DNA from: Chelonoidis abingdonii
Lineage: Eukaryota; Chordata; Testudines; Testudinidae
NCBI RefSeq assembly: GCF_003597395.2
Contig: NC_133776.1
Location: 35,355,281-35,419,280, forward strand
Length of the DNA stretch: 64,000 nt
Direction: 5' to 3'
Positions 49,101 through 59,699 of the stretch are shown here, one piece after another. The notes below the pieces were generated by a model. It made no database searches and was not told the DNA's origin. It saw nothing but the letters and a program-made list of their open reading frames with translations. Made by a program: the position numbers and the translations under genes. Numbering within the stretch: position 1 is the stretch's first letter; every line of letters starts with the position of its first letter.

Positions 49101-50989
49101 AACATAATGATGATGAAATCTGGAGCAGGTTTCAGGTCTGAAATTCCCCTGACCCTTTTCTCAATTACTCTCTCATGTCAGGTGTTGGATAATTTAGTTC
49201 TGGTGTTGTAATAGAATAATTATAGTAAACTAGTATCATAGGTACTAGGCTCTAGGTATTTACATAGCCCCATTTCCATATGACCTGAGCACCTAATCAT
49301 TAAACTTAACACTTGATTATCATTTAGAAAGGTATCACATCACAGAGGATTAGAATAGGATTTACAATAGAAATACTGTGAGACAACGTGGGTTTGATGC
49401 AATTTCGGGATAAACTCTGGTTGTTGGGAGGAATTCACACTATGTCAAAAGAGAAGGTTATGAAATCAGGGATGGCCTAGAACTGAGCAGACATCCCAGA
49501 GCTCTCAGGAAGCACTACCTGACAACGATCTGCACATGTCAGGCACACAAACTTTCAGCGCTGGATGTGAAACTTCTGGCAGCTTGGCCCCAGATTATGC
49601 AATATCCTGCTGGGAGATTTCAGAATCTCTGACACTCTGAGTTTGGTGAAAAACCCACCCAGGCCTGTAAAATATAACAGTATAGATGTTGCACTTTAGT
49701 CCAGAAGAGATTTTAATGAGTTTTGGATGATGCTGAATAATGGCCATTTTTGTATATGCAGCTGCAGAGAAAAAATGATCCTGCAAACTGTTACCCACTG
49801 GAGTAATCCTTATTTATTTGCATAGCTTCACTGAAGTCAATGGAACCACTCACAAAGTAATGCCTATTTGCTTAAGGAAAAGTATACAGGATTGAACCCT
49901 TATTGATTAATAATTGATGACAGGAAAAATAATTCTGAATGGGGTTTCACATAACTCCCATTTACTGCTTGGAAAATGTGTGCAACTGCCACCAGAAAAA
50001 GAACCAAAGATGTGGTTTCTTATTAATAACCTTGTACCTTCAAAAGAAGAGTATAAACAATCTGTTTACATTGCTGGCCCTGCACAACCCACCTCAGTTG
50101 ATCTCTCAAATTTTTCTCTCTGACTTCACTCCTCTCCTTCCCCGCATCTCAAGGCAGAGTCCCAGTCCTAAAAATCCTTCTCCCCAAGAATTACCTCCTG
50201 TTTGCTCCATCTCACTTTTAAAAGTCTATCTCTGTGGCCAAACAGTGTTGGGTGTGACTTCTTCTGGAGACAAATCAACTTCAACCTGGCAACTAGAACA
50301 ATTAAACTGTGAGGCAAAGGGGAGTGTTCCCATATTCCAGTGGCTGAGTTCACACTTCTGCAGCATTCTCAGCACAGGGAATTCTGAAAGAAAAATGAAG
50401 CCCAGAGATGGTCTTGGAAAGAAAATTCTCTAGAGACAAAGAGTTCAAACTACTCTGCGTGAAACCTAAACGGTCTGTGAAACCACTGGTACTACCTATT
50501 TTTAATAAATGAGAATTTGTATACTTGAAAATACTGGAGTCTCCATCCAGCAAGTCCACAAGATAATACTGATAAAAGCCACAAAATGCTAGTCACATGC
50601 TGCAGATATTTAGACAGAGAGAAAGGGCAAGGAGTTCACAAGAATTATAGCTATTCTACATTTTGAGGATTTTGTCAGCAAACACCTAGGAGTCATCATT
50701 TCAGGGGCATTTGTGGGCCATAAGTGGCAGATTGCCAAAGATACCAGCCCCAGGGTATCCCAAGACAATGTGGCAAAATCTGCTTTAACAGAGGCTTTTA
50801 CCAGGATCACTGTTAATTTCCATGTTCCTCTTTGAGTAGAATGTCGAAATTTAGTGTACTTTCCCTTATGGAATGCTAAGTAAAAGGGAGAAACAAGTCT
50901 GGACCTTTGTCTTTTCCATCATGGGTTACGTTACGCGAACTTCAATCTAACAATTTACAAAAAAAAATCTATTACGTTATTCAGTGAAA
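46174..50989. other. Intergenic, no gene recognised
   Basis: Unassigned sequence. 47380-47650 is a polypyrimidine-rich tract on the plus strand. ORFs up to 146 codons have no recognisable domains. Confidence 0.5.
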
Positions 50990-51000
50990 CAATCATTTTG

Positions 51001-52106
51001 CTCCAATCCCTCTGACAGAGATAAACAACTACAAGATCTCTATCAAGCATTCTTAAAACTACAATACGCACCTGAAGAAGTGAAAAAACAGATTGACAGA
51101 GTCAGAAGAGTACCCAGAAGCCACCTACTATAGGACAGGCCCAACAAAGAAAACAACAGAACACCACTAGCCATCACCTACAGCCCCCAACTAAAACCTC
51201 TCCAGCGCATCATCAAAGATCTACAACCTATCCTGAAAGATGGCCCCTTACTCTCACAGGTCTTGGGAGAGAGGCCAGTCCTCGCTTACAGTCCTCCCAA
51301 CCTGAAGCAAATACTCACCAGCAACCGCACACCATACAACATAAACACTAACCCAGGAACATATCCTTACAACAAAGCCCAATGCCAGCTCTGTCCACAT
51401 ATGTATTCAAATGACACCATCATAGGACTTAACCACATCAGCCACGCCTTCAGGGGCTCATTCACCTGCACATCTACCAACGTGATATATGCCATCATGT
51501 GCCAGCAATGCCCCTCTGCCATGTACATTGGTCAAACCGGACAGTCTCTATGCAAAAGAATAAATGGACACAAATCTGACATCAGTAATCATAACATTCA
51601 AAAACCAGTGGGAGAACACCTCAACCTCTCTAACCACTCAGTGACAGACTTGAAGGTGGCAATTTTGCAACAAAAAAAAACTTCAAAAACAGACTCCAAA
51701 GAGAGACTGCTGAACTCGAATTAATATGCAAAATTAGATACAATTAACTTAGTTTAAATAGAGACTGGGAATGGTTGGGTCGTTATACTAATTGATTCTA
51801 TTTCCCTATGTTAAGTTCTCCTCATGCCTTCTATGGGTCATCTCAATTATCGCTTCAAAAGTTTTTTTTCTCCTGCTGACGATAGTTCATTTCAATTGAT
51901 TGGACTCTTCCAGTTGTATGCATACTTTCACCTTTTCATGTTCTCTGTATGTATAAATCTCCCCTGTCTATGTGTTCCATTCTACGCATCCGAAGAAGTG
52001 AGCTGTAGCTCACGAAAGCTCATGCTGAAATAAATTTGTTAGTCTCTAAGGTGCCACAAGTACTCCTTTTTGCGGATACAGACTAACACAGCTACTACTC
52101 TGAAAC
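51001..52106 (+). mobile_element. 5'-truncated Penelope-like element with GIY-YIG region
   Basis: Flanked by an 11-bp duplication CAATCATTTTG (50990-51000, 52107-52117). A frame runs from 51002, is stopped by TAG at 51131-51133, and resumes in the same frame to 51724. The 3' non-coding part has a hammerhead-like region (51990-52027) and a PLE tail ending near CTACTACTCTGAAAC. Reverse transcriptase is mostly missing. Confidence 0.9.
51263..51724 (+). pseudogene. PLE GIY-YIG endonuclease domain, relic
   Basis: The 153-codon open part encodes a Cys/His cluster (CQLCPHM..) and a GIY-YIG-type core: VIYAIMCQQCPS then MYIGQTGQSLCKR and a downstream HKSDI. In PLEs this domain follows the reverse transcriptase and nicks target DNA. 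An in-frame stop upstream and the loss of the reverse transcriptase make it a relic. The first ATG here is not the original start. Confidence 0.85.
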
Positions 52107-52470
52107 CAATCATTTTGAGGTTGAAGCCTTAAATTAGGAGAAATTAAGAATCTTTTTCCTCACTCACCAGTGGTATTTAATGGAATTTAGCCAGGAAGAT
52201 TGTTGAAAAGGAGCAAGAACGCCACGGGTGCCAAATCCAATAGCCAGGTCCACCCAAGAGACTGACTGCTGTCCTGTAATGACAAGAAGTGGTCATTGTA
52301 ACAAGTGGTCAATGTGGTTTTCCAGTAGTTAAGTGTGGCTTATGATCGGGGCTGCTTTCTGTGATACAGGAACATTGAACTGCAATTCTTCAAACAAACC
52401 ACCTGAGATGATTTCTTCTGAGATTTCAGAAGGAGATCAACCTCAGATATTCTTATTTAAAACTCTGGGG

Positions 52471-52878
52471 CAGTGGCTCTCCACCTTTCCAAACAACTGT
52501 ACGCCTTTCAAGAGTTTGATTTGTCTTGTGTACCCCCAAGTTTCACTTCCCTTAAAAGTTCCTTGCTTACAAAATCAGACAGAGAAATAAAAAAGTGGCT
52601 CAGCACACTATTACTGAAAATTTGCTTATTTTCTCATTGTTACCATATAATTATAAAATAAATCAATTGGAATATAAATATCAGACTTACATTTCAGTGT
52701 GTATAGAGCAGTATAAACAAGTCATTGTCTTTATGAAATTTTAGTTTGTACTGACTTTGCTAGAGTTTTATATATAACCTGTTGTAAAACTAGGCAAATA
52801 TCTAGATGAGTTGATGTACTCCCTGGAACACCTCTGCGGACCTCCAGGTGTACATGTACCACTAGTTGACAACCACTG
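52471..52878. mobile_element. hAT-type MITE
   Basis: CAGTGGCTCTCCACC.. and ..GTTGACAACCACTG ends, with a perfect 8-bp duplication CTCTGGGG (52463-52470, 52879-52886). Confidence 0.85.
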
Positions 52879-52889
52879 CTCTGGGGTAC

Positions 52890-55425
52890 CACATTGTATA
52901 ATTTGAAGGGATATTTGAGGGACGATGGAGGCATTCCAAATAATTTTCTTGGAGCATTTGGGAAAATCCTTTCATCCACAAAAGGACTTCACACAGTGTT
53001 GTCTGTTTGAAAGTGGTACTGCTTTGGGGTCTGGTCTCAAGGCCCTGGTAGTGAAGGGCATATTAAAATCAGATCCTTCCATATAGCCAAATAATATTAG
53101 CACCAGAAGAACGGAGTGTGTCTTGAGGGGCACACACTGACTTTTAAACAAACGTCCCAGCCAATCTGAAGGGGAATTTAGTATGGTACAATACTGCTCA
53201 TGTCTCACCCTACATAGCCATTGTAATATGGGACACTGGGTAAGAAGGTGTGATAGCAATAGATACAAGTCCTCATTACAGCTCTGGTGGCTAGCCCACC
53301 ACATGCACTGCGTCAGCCAAAAGAACTGTCATCCTGCTGCCTTCTTCACTTCCTGAGTGTGTGCATGGTGAATCAAAGAAGCTATTTCTCTCCATGTGTT
53401 TAATATTGAAGATTCACCTTAAGGCCAAAAAGATATAAGAAGAGGTGCTAAACTCAGATTCCACCTATAAAGGTGTTTTGCAAATCCAGAGTTTCTCTGC
53501 CTAATACTAAGTGCCATGGATAAAGCAACAGCACATTTTGCCAAGGTTGGTGGGTAAGATGAACAGATGAAGAAACACACCCACCCACACAATCTGTCAG
53601 CAAGAAGATTTACTTAGAAAACTTGATCAGGTTTTTCCTACCACCTCACCCCTTTAGTACACAGGCTTAACAGTCCATAAGTCAGTATTTGTGACTGTTC
53701 ACAATGAACTACTTTAGGTACAATTTTCTTTTGACCTAATTATCATTTCCTTTCACTACCCTTGTTTAAAATTAGCTCAAGACAGCACGTAGCCTGAACT
53801 AGTCTGCAAACAGATATAGTATTCCTGTAATAGATGCACATGCCACCAGGCTCAGCTATAGAGCAGAGATCTCCAGCAGGAGGCATTTGGTTGCCTTTCC
53901 CAAATCATAATCCACACCCTGTTCTAGAGCTAGCAGGTCTGCATAGGAGAAGTAGCTGTTGCTGACCCCCTATCCTTCTCTGAAGATAGCAAGTTCATAC
54001 TGGGAAACACAATAGCAACTCTCTTCTACCCATCTATAGCTAGGAATATTATACCATGCTCATCCTCATGATATCTTGAGTACCTGACAAATTCTAAAAG
54101 CAAACACAAGCAATTACTCATTCCTTCTCTTCCCTACCCAAAGAAACACATTTTTTGTTTTCTCTATTTTTTGTTGTGCGAAGGCTGAGTTGAAGACAGA
54201 AATGGTTTGATATTTCTACCCAAAGTAGGGAGATTAGTGGTGATTCTTCAGAGCTGCTGTTCATAGGATTCTCTAGTGATTCAGAATAAAATATTTTCCA
54301 GTATTACAAAAGCCATATTTATCCATATATAGAATTATACTTTACATTAGCAAATAAAGTGACACACTATCATTAAATATGTTAGACACAGTCCTCACCC
54401 CACTTGCAACTACTGAACACATGCAAAACAAAGAAGCTAACCTAGCTGTATTCTCAGCTTCCCGCTGAGCAGGCTATTCTTCAGGATCCTGGCCCGAGGT
54501 CCTCTGCTCTCCGGTCTTTCTGAAGAATTAACCCACTGCAGAGTTAACCCAGACTCTTAGTCAGGTGTTGCTGTAACTCTCCCCCACATCCATACACAAA
54601 ATCCTCTCAAATACGATGGTGTTTTGAACTCTGGCTAGCTGACCCAACCTGGGGAGCAAGGAGTGTTAGATCCCTCATTCTGCTTTCACCCGTGCTTTGA
54701 AGTGAGGATTCAGGTTAAATCATTCAAATACTGAGAGGCTCCCAGCCACAATGCCCACATGCCCAGGACAGACAAGTTCTCCCACAAATCAGCGGGAAAG
54801 GATCAGAGCACCTCCACTTCTTGTGGCACAAAATACCATGGGTGTGCTCCTGGGAGTCTTAGTGACACACAGATGAATGCAGCACCAGTAAGGACACAGT
54901 AACATGGGTATGGCTTTACAGGCTAGCTGCTCAGACCCAGGTCCCAATCACCTGAGTTAATTCTGCAGAGAAAACATACCCTGACAGAAAACCAGCCAAC
55001 CAGTTGCTTATATTTCCAAATAGGTTACCAAGATAACAAGTCCACCTGCTTTGGCCAGCAGAGTCAGTCAGAAGCACAGCAGTTTTCCCTCAGTCCAGCA
55101 TGGTTCTGGAGGTAGGGTAGGGGAGAGGTGATAGTTCTCCCATAAGCCCATAGGACTGGCTAAAGATCAGATTAAAATGGCAACACCAGTCTACACAGAT
55201 CCCATGGGGGCAGTATGTGGCTTCATTGCTGGTGGTGTAGACACCCTCTGCACTGTTTAATGAACTGATGAGAATAAAATTTTATGCCCTTTGGGTGCAT
55301 TATAACTGAAAGGCAAGACTCAAGTCAGTCGTCTAAGGGGGTCTATTGGCCTTTCCAGGCTCATTTGGGGAATGGTCTTAGGCCAAAAGCACCTTATCTT
55401 GATTTCTGAAGTAACTGATTGATCC
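52890..55425. other. Intergenic, nothing recognised
   Basis: No exon or clear repeat boundary found; may hold old unclassified repeats near 54430-54660. Confidence 0.4.
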
Positions 55426-55429
55426 TCTT

Positions 55430-56058
55430 AAGATATGTCTCCACTGCAATTAAAAACCTGTAGCTGGACTGTGCCCGCTGACTCACAGGGCTCAGGCTAA
55501 TGGGCTGTTTACTGTGGTATAGACATTAGAGCTTGGGCTGGAGCCCAGGATTTAGGACCCTGCGAGGTGGGAGAATCACAGAGCTCAGGCTGCAGCTCAG
55601 GCCCAAATGTTTACACCGCAACTACACAGCCCCTTAGCCCGAGCCCCGTGAACCTGAGTAACCTGGCCCAGGCCAGCCATGGTTGCAGGGCCGTCCAGAG
55701 GATTCAGAGGCCTGGGGCAAAGCGGGGGGAAAAACATAAAAAAAAGGCATCACCCTTACTCATCCGAGTGGCGCTCCGAGTCTTCGGCAGCAGCGGGTCC
55801 TTCACTTGCTCCATGTCTTCGGCAGCACTGAAAGACCTGCTGCCAAAGTGCCCCCAAAAGACCCGGAGCAAGTGAAGGGCCCGACACCGAAGACCCGGAC
55901 CACTGCCGGGTGAATAAAAATTAAAAAGGCGCCTCTAGCCAGGGAAGGGATTCTCGGCCAGGGCTCACAGAGCCCCTGTGGGGCCCGGGGCAAATTGTCC
56001 CACTTGCGCCCCCCCAGGCGGCCCTGAATGGTTGTCTACTTGCAGCGTAGACACTCTT
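55430..56058. mobile_element. Palindromic MITE (as at 8422), with nested insertion
   Basis: Left end GTCTCCACTGCAATTAAAAA, GC-rich fold-back arms, right end GCAGCGTAGACACTC. Interrupted at 55686-56026. Confidence 0.65.
55686..56026. mobile_element. Nested hAT-type element
   Basis: CAGGGCCGTCC.. and ..GGCGGCCCTG ends; 8-bp duplication CATGGTTG / AATGGTTG inside the host MITE. Confidence 0.75.
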
Positions 56059-56089
56059 AGAGATGTGTGAAAGTTCAGCAGGGGGGAGG

Positions 56090-57174
56090 TGTCATAAATA
56101 GATAGCTAAGGGTTAATGTTTCTTTTACCTGTAAAGGGTTAACAAAGGGAACCAAACACCTGACCAGAGGACCAATCAGGAAACCGGATTTTTCAAAGAA
56201 GGAGGGAGGGAACTTCTGGGTGTGTTTTGTCTTTGTTCTGTCATGTTTTGTTTTCTCTCGGCTATGATGAGGGAAGAAGCTTTTTTTGCTTTTTATTTTT
56301 TTTTTTCTTTGTACTCCAAGCTTCTTCTACCCTTCTTGTTACCAAGTTGTGAGTACAAAAGAAAAAGCAATAGGTTTATATTGTATTTTGTATTTACAGT
56401 GTGTACTTGCTGGAATGTTTCAAATTGGTTTATCTTTTTTTTTTTGAAATCAGAAGCTGTTTATTCATATTTTGTTTTTCTTTTAAGCTTTTTAGCCCTG
56501 CGTTGTTTATTTTCATTTTCTTTGTGATGCAGTGATTTGTGTTTTATGGTGTTGTCTTTGTTTGTTGGTTTCTTCTTTTTTTACTTTTTAAAGTTTTTCT
56601 TTTTAAGACTGTTTGTTTTTCTTTGTTTCCGGTTAAGCCTCGGCCAGCACCAAGGGATTTGGTTCTTGGGAAAGAGAGATAGATATCATCTTGTTTCCTT
56701 GTTTTTGAGGGTTTCGGGGTTCTTGGGAAGGAGGAGGAAGGTATTTCTTTTTGCTTCTTGTTTTGTTTTTGATTGACAGCAGATTGCATCATATCCTAGA
56801 GTAGCCCAGGAGCGGGAAAGTCTGGGTGGGAGAGGGAGGGGAAGGGAAGTTTGAGTTCATTTCCCTTTGCCGGTCAGAGTACCCAGAGCTTCGGGGTCTT
56901 GGGTCCCCAGGGAAAGGTTTGGGGAGACCAGAGGAGTTTAATCAGGTACTCCGAATTTGTTGGTGGCAGCGAGATAAGATCCAAGGCTGGTAATTTTTTT
57001 TGTTGTTGTTTTGGTAAGCCCCAGTTTGTGGGTGGGCTAGGGTGGCCAAAACCCTGGAAATTTTGGATGGTGGCAGCGAGATAAGATCCAAGCTGGTAAT
57101 TAAGCTTGGAGGTTCATGCTAAGCACCCAGATTTTGGACGCTAAGGTCCAGATTTGGGATAGAGGCTTATTACA
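56090..57174 (+). mobile_element. Solo LTR (endogenous retrovirus type), 1085 bp
   Basis: TGTCATAAATAGATAGC.. to ..GGCTTATTACA with a 5-bp duplication GGAGG (56085-56089, 57175-57179). T-rich middle (56280-56770), then a 3' part with two GGTGGCAGCGAGATAAGATC blocks. Same family as 26210-27143. No internal genes. Confidence 0.85.
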
Positions 57175-58056
57175 GGAGGGAGGAAGTCATGTGAACTTTT
57201 TCTCTGGAATCCATGCACAAGGTTCACAGCCAGAATCTTCCTCATGTTCTGGGTTCAAACACACCAAATACAAGCAAAAATTCCATCAAAACCATGAGTT
57301 CTCTTTAAAATGCTGCAAAACCTACATGGTCTCATTTCAAATCCACGTCAGCCCAAATTTACTCAAAGTTCAGACCTGGGTTGTTTATATTGAACCAACG
57401 GTGGCTGAAATTTTGATTGTGTGACAGATCCTAGAAACCAGTCAGGTTTGCACAGTTTGGTACTGATTTACAAACATGTCCTACTGTTCTACTTACTATT
57501 GTTTAGCAGCTGTAGTTTGTCCTCACAGAAATTCTTGGCCTGATGCTGCAATCCTTATGAAAGCAAACAAGCCAGTCTCCACCTCCCTTTACCAGAGGGC
57601 TGTCAGAAAGAAAGTGGAGAATGAAACCAAAGAAAACCCATAAAAATAAAAGTAACTAAAAGTGCACTGTCAACAACAATACAGGTATCTGAAAGAACAC
57701 CTTCTGCTGTGCAAGCTGCAATATACCCCTTACTAGTTACAGGGATAACAAAATTGCTTAATTCAGTGTTTCTCTCAGTTAAAGAAGAATGGAAATTATT
57801 TTAAACAAACCACGCATTGAATTCAGAGTAACAACTGAAGGATAGGTGCAATATTTGTCCTTAATGGAAAACACTCAGCTACTTATGTATCTTAAAATGC
57901 TAAAACCTACATTTGCACATAAATCTGAACATTTCAGTTGAAATTCAGTCAAAAACAAATGTGCCTAGACTGGCTAGATATTTTGAGGCTCATTTTGCTA
58001 CTTTGTATAAGGCGACAAAGAGTCCTGTGGCACCTTACAGACTAACAGAAGTATTG

Positions 58057-58094
58057 TAGCATAAGCTTTCATGGGTGAATACCCACTTCTTCAG
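58057..58094 (-). ncRNA. Hammerhead-like ribozyme motif, antisense partner
   Basis: Minus strand: CTGAAGA, extra A, stem GTGGGT/ACCCAT, GAAA, GC-TTAT-GC, then TA. Core complete, with one G-U closing pair in stem II. Confidence 0.55.
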
Positions 58095-58111
58095 ATGCAT
58101 GTCACGTGTGT

Positions 58112-58150
58112 CTGATGAAGTGGGTATTCACCCACGAAAGCTTATGCTCC
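58112..58150 (+). ncRNA. Hammerhead-like ribozyme motif (minimal stem III)
   Basis: All core bases of the hammerhead (CUGANGA, GAAA, U-H before the cleavage point) are present. Stem II has 6 bp and stem III 2 bp with a TTAT loop. One extra A follows CUGAUGA. PLE flanks are known to carry minimal hammerhead variants. Activity untested. Confidence 0.6.
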
Positions 58151-58587
58151 AATACTTCTATTAGTCTATAAGGTGCCACAGGACTCTGCCGCTTTTTACA
58201 GATCCAGACTAACACGGCTACTGCTCTGATACTTTGTATAAAGCACTTTAAGAACCTCAGATGAAACTTGTTAAAGTGCAACGTATGATTATTTCCACAT
58301 CTCTATATGTACCTTATGCAAAACACCTTGTGAATCTAAGGACGTCTACACTTGGAATTGGGGTGTGACTCCCAGCTTGCAAAACATAGTCACGCTAGCT
58401 CTCATCCAAGGCAGCACGCTACAAACAACAGCACAGGCACAGTAGCACAAGCAGCAGCAGCCCAGTTTCCGTCCTGAGTATGCTCCGTGCCACCACTCAT
58501 CACTGCCTCACCACTGCAGCTACACTACTATTTTTAGTGTACTAGCTCAACAAGAACTAGTGATAGCATGTCTGCATGAGCTGGGAA

Positions 58588-58600
<13 letters not shown>

Positions 58601-58621
<21 letters not shown>
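58601..58621. repeat. (CA)n microsatellite
   Basis: About 10 CA units after a short (CT)n run. Confidence 0.9.
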
Positions 58622-58622
<1 letters not shown>

Positions 58623-58974
58623 AGTTCTAGGTGTAGATATAGTCTAAGGTACTATGCACAACCAGACTTATCAGGGTACGTCTGCCCAGGGAATGGAAAG
58701 CGAAAAAAGCAGGTGGTTGAGAGATGGACATTTAGAAAAAGAGAGGAGATGAGCCATTTAAGTATATCACGCAGAGACATAAAAGTAACTTCCCCATGAG
58801 TAAAAGCATGTGAATTTGTTTGAGTCTAAAAAACCTAGGGAAGAGGCAGTTGAATCCCCATGACCTGTAGTTTGAACCCTAGTTGGCTGGGAACTGCCTT
58901 TGTGTGGGCCCATACAGTCTTCTAAGGCATTAGAGCTACTGGGCCCGTGGTTTAAATGTAGGTTTAAAAGTCCA

Positions 58975-59695
58975 GTCGGTGGCACAGCAGGGCTAAGGCA
59001 AGCTCCCTGCCTGCCCTGTCTCCACACAGCTCCCAGAAGCAGCGGCATGTTTCTCTAGCTCCTTGGCACAGGGGCAGGTGAGGAGGCTCCACATGCTGCC
59101 CCTGCAGCTCCCACTGGTCAGGAACCGTAATCAATGAGCACTACGGGGGCAGTGGCTGTTGGGGGCGGGGGCAGAGCCCCCAGCTGCCCCTGCGCCTAGA
59201 GGCCACAGGGACATACCGGCCACATCTGGAAGCCAATTGAAGCGAGTGCTGCCTGGAGCCTGCACACCTAACCCCCTGCTGCATGCCAACCCCCTGAACC
59301 CCCTGCCAAACTCCCTCCCAGAGCCCGCACCCCACAGCCCCTCCCACATGCCAATCCCTTGTCCTGGCTCCCTCCTGTACCCCAAATCCCTTATCCCTGG
59401 CCCCACACCCTCAGCCAGAGCCCTCACCCCCCCCCCACAAACCCCAACCCAGAGCCCCTTCCCACACCCTGAATCCCTCATTTCTGGCCCCAAGCCAAGA
59501 CCATACCCCCTCCCACACTCCAACCCCCCCCCCAACCCAGTGAAAATGAGCGAGTGAGTGAGGGTGGGGCAGGGAGAGCAACTGGGGATGGAGTGAGTGG
59601 GGTGGCAGGGCCTCAGAGAAGGGGCAGGGCCTCAAGGCAGGGGAAGGAGTGGGGCAAAGGTGTTCAGTTTTGTGCGATTAGAAAGTTGGCAACCC
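58975..59695. repeat. GC-rich interspersed repeat
   Basis: C-rich on the plus strand, with repeated ACCCCCTGCC / CCTCCCACA phrases and a GTTGGCAACCCTA end near 59694, like the ends of hAT-derived repeats in this genome. Borders uncertain. Confidence 0.45.
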
Positions 59696-59699
59696 TATT

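Larger units (their letters stand above)
57999..58241. mobile_element. PLE tail inverted dimer with two hammerhead-like cores
   Basis: Flanked by the 12-bp duplication TACTTTGTATAA (57999-58010, 58230-58241). The left half is antisense, the right half sense; they meet at about 58095-58111. Sense core: CTGATGA (58112-58118), stem GTGGGT/ACCCAC, GAAA (58136-58139), a 2-bp stem III, then a TC cleavage-type site. Antisense core: CTGAAGA (58094-58088) with GAAA at 58070-58067. Confidence 0.9.
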
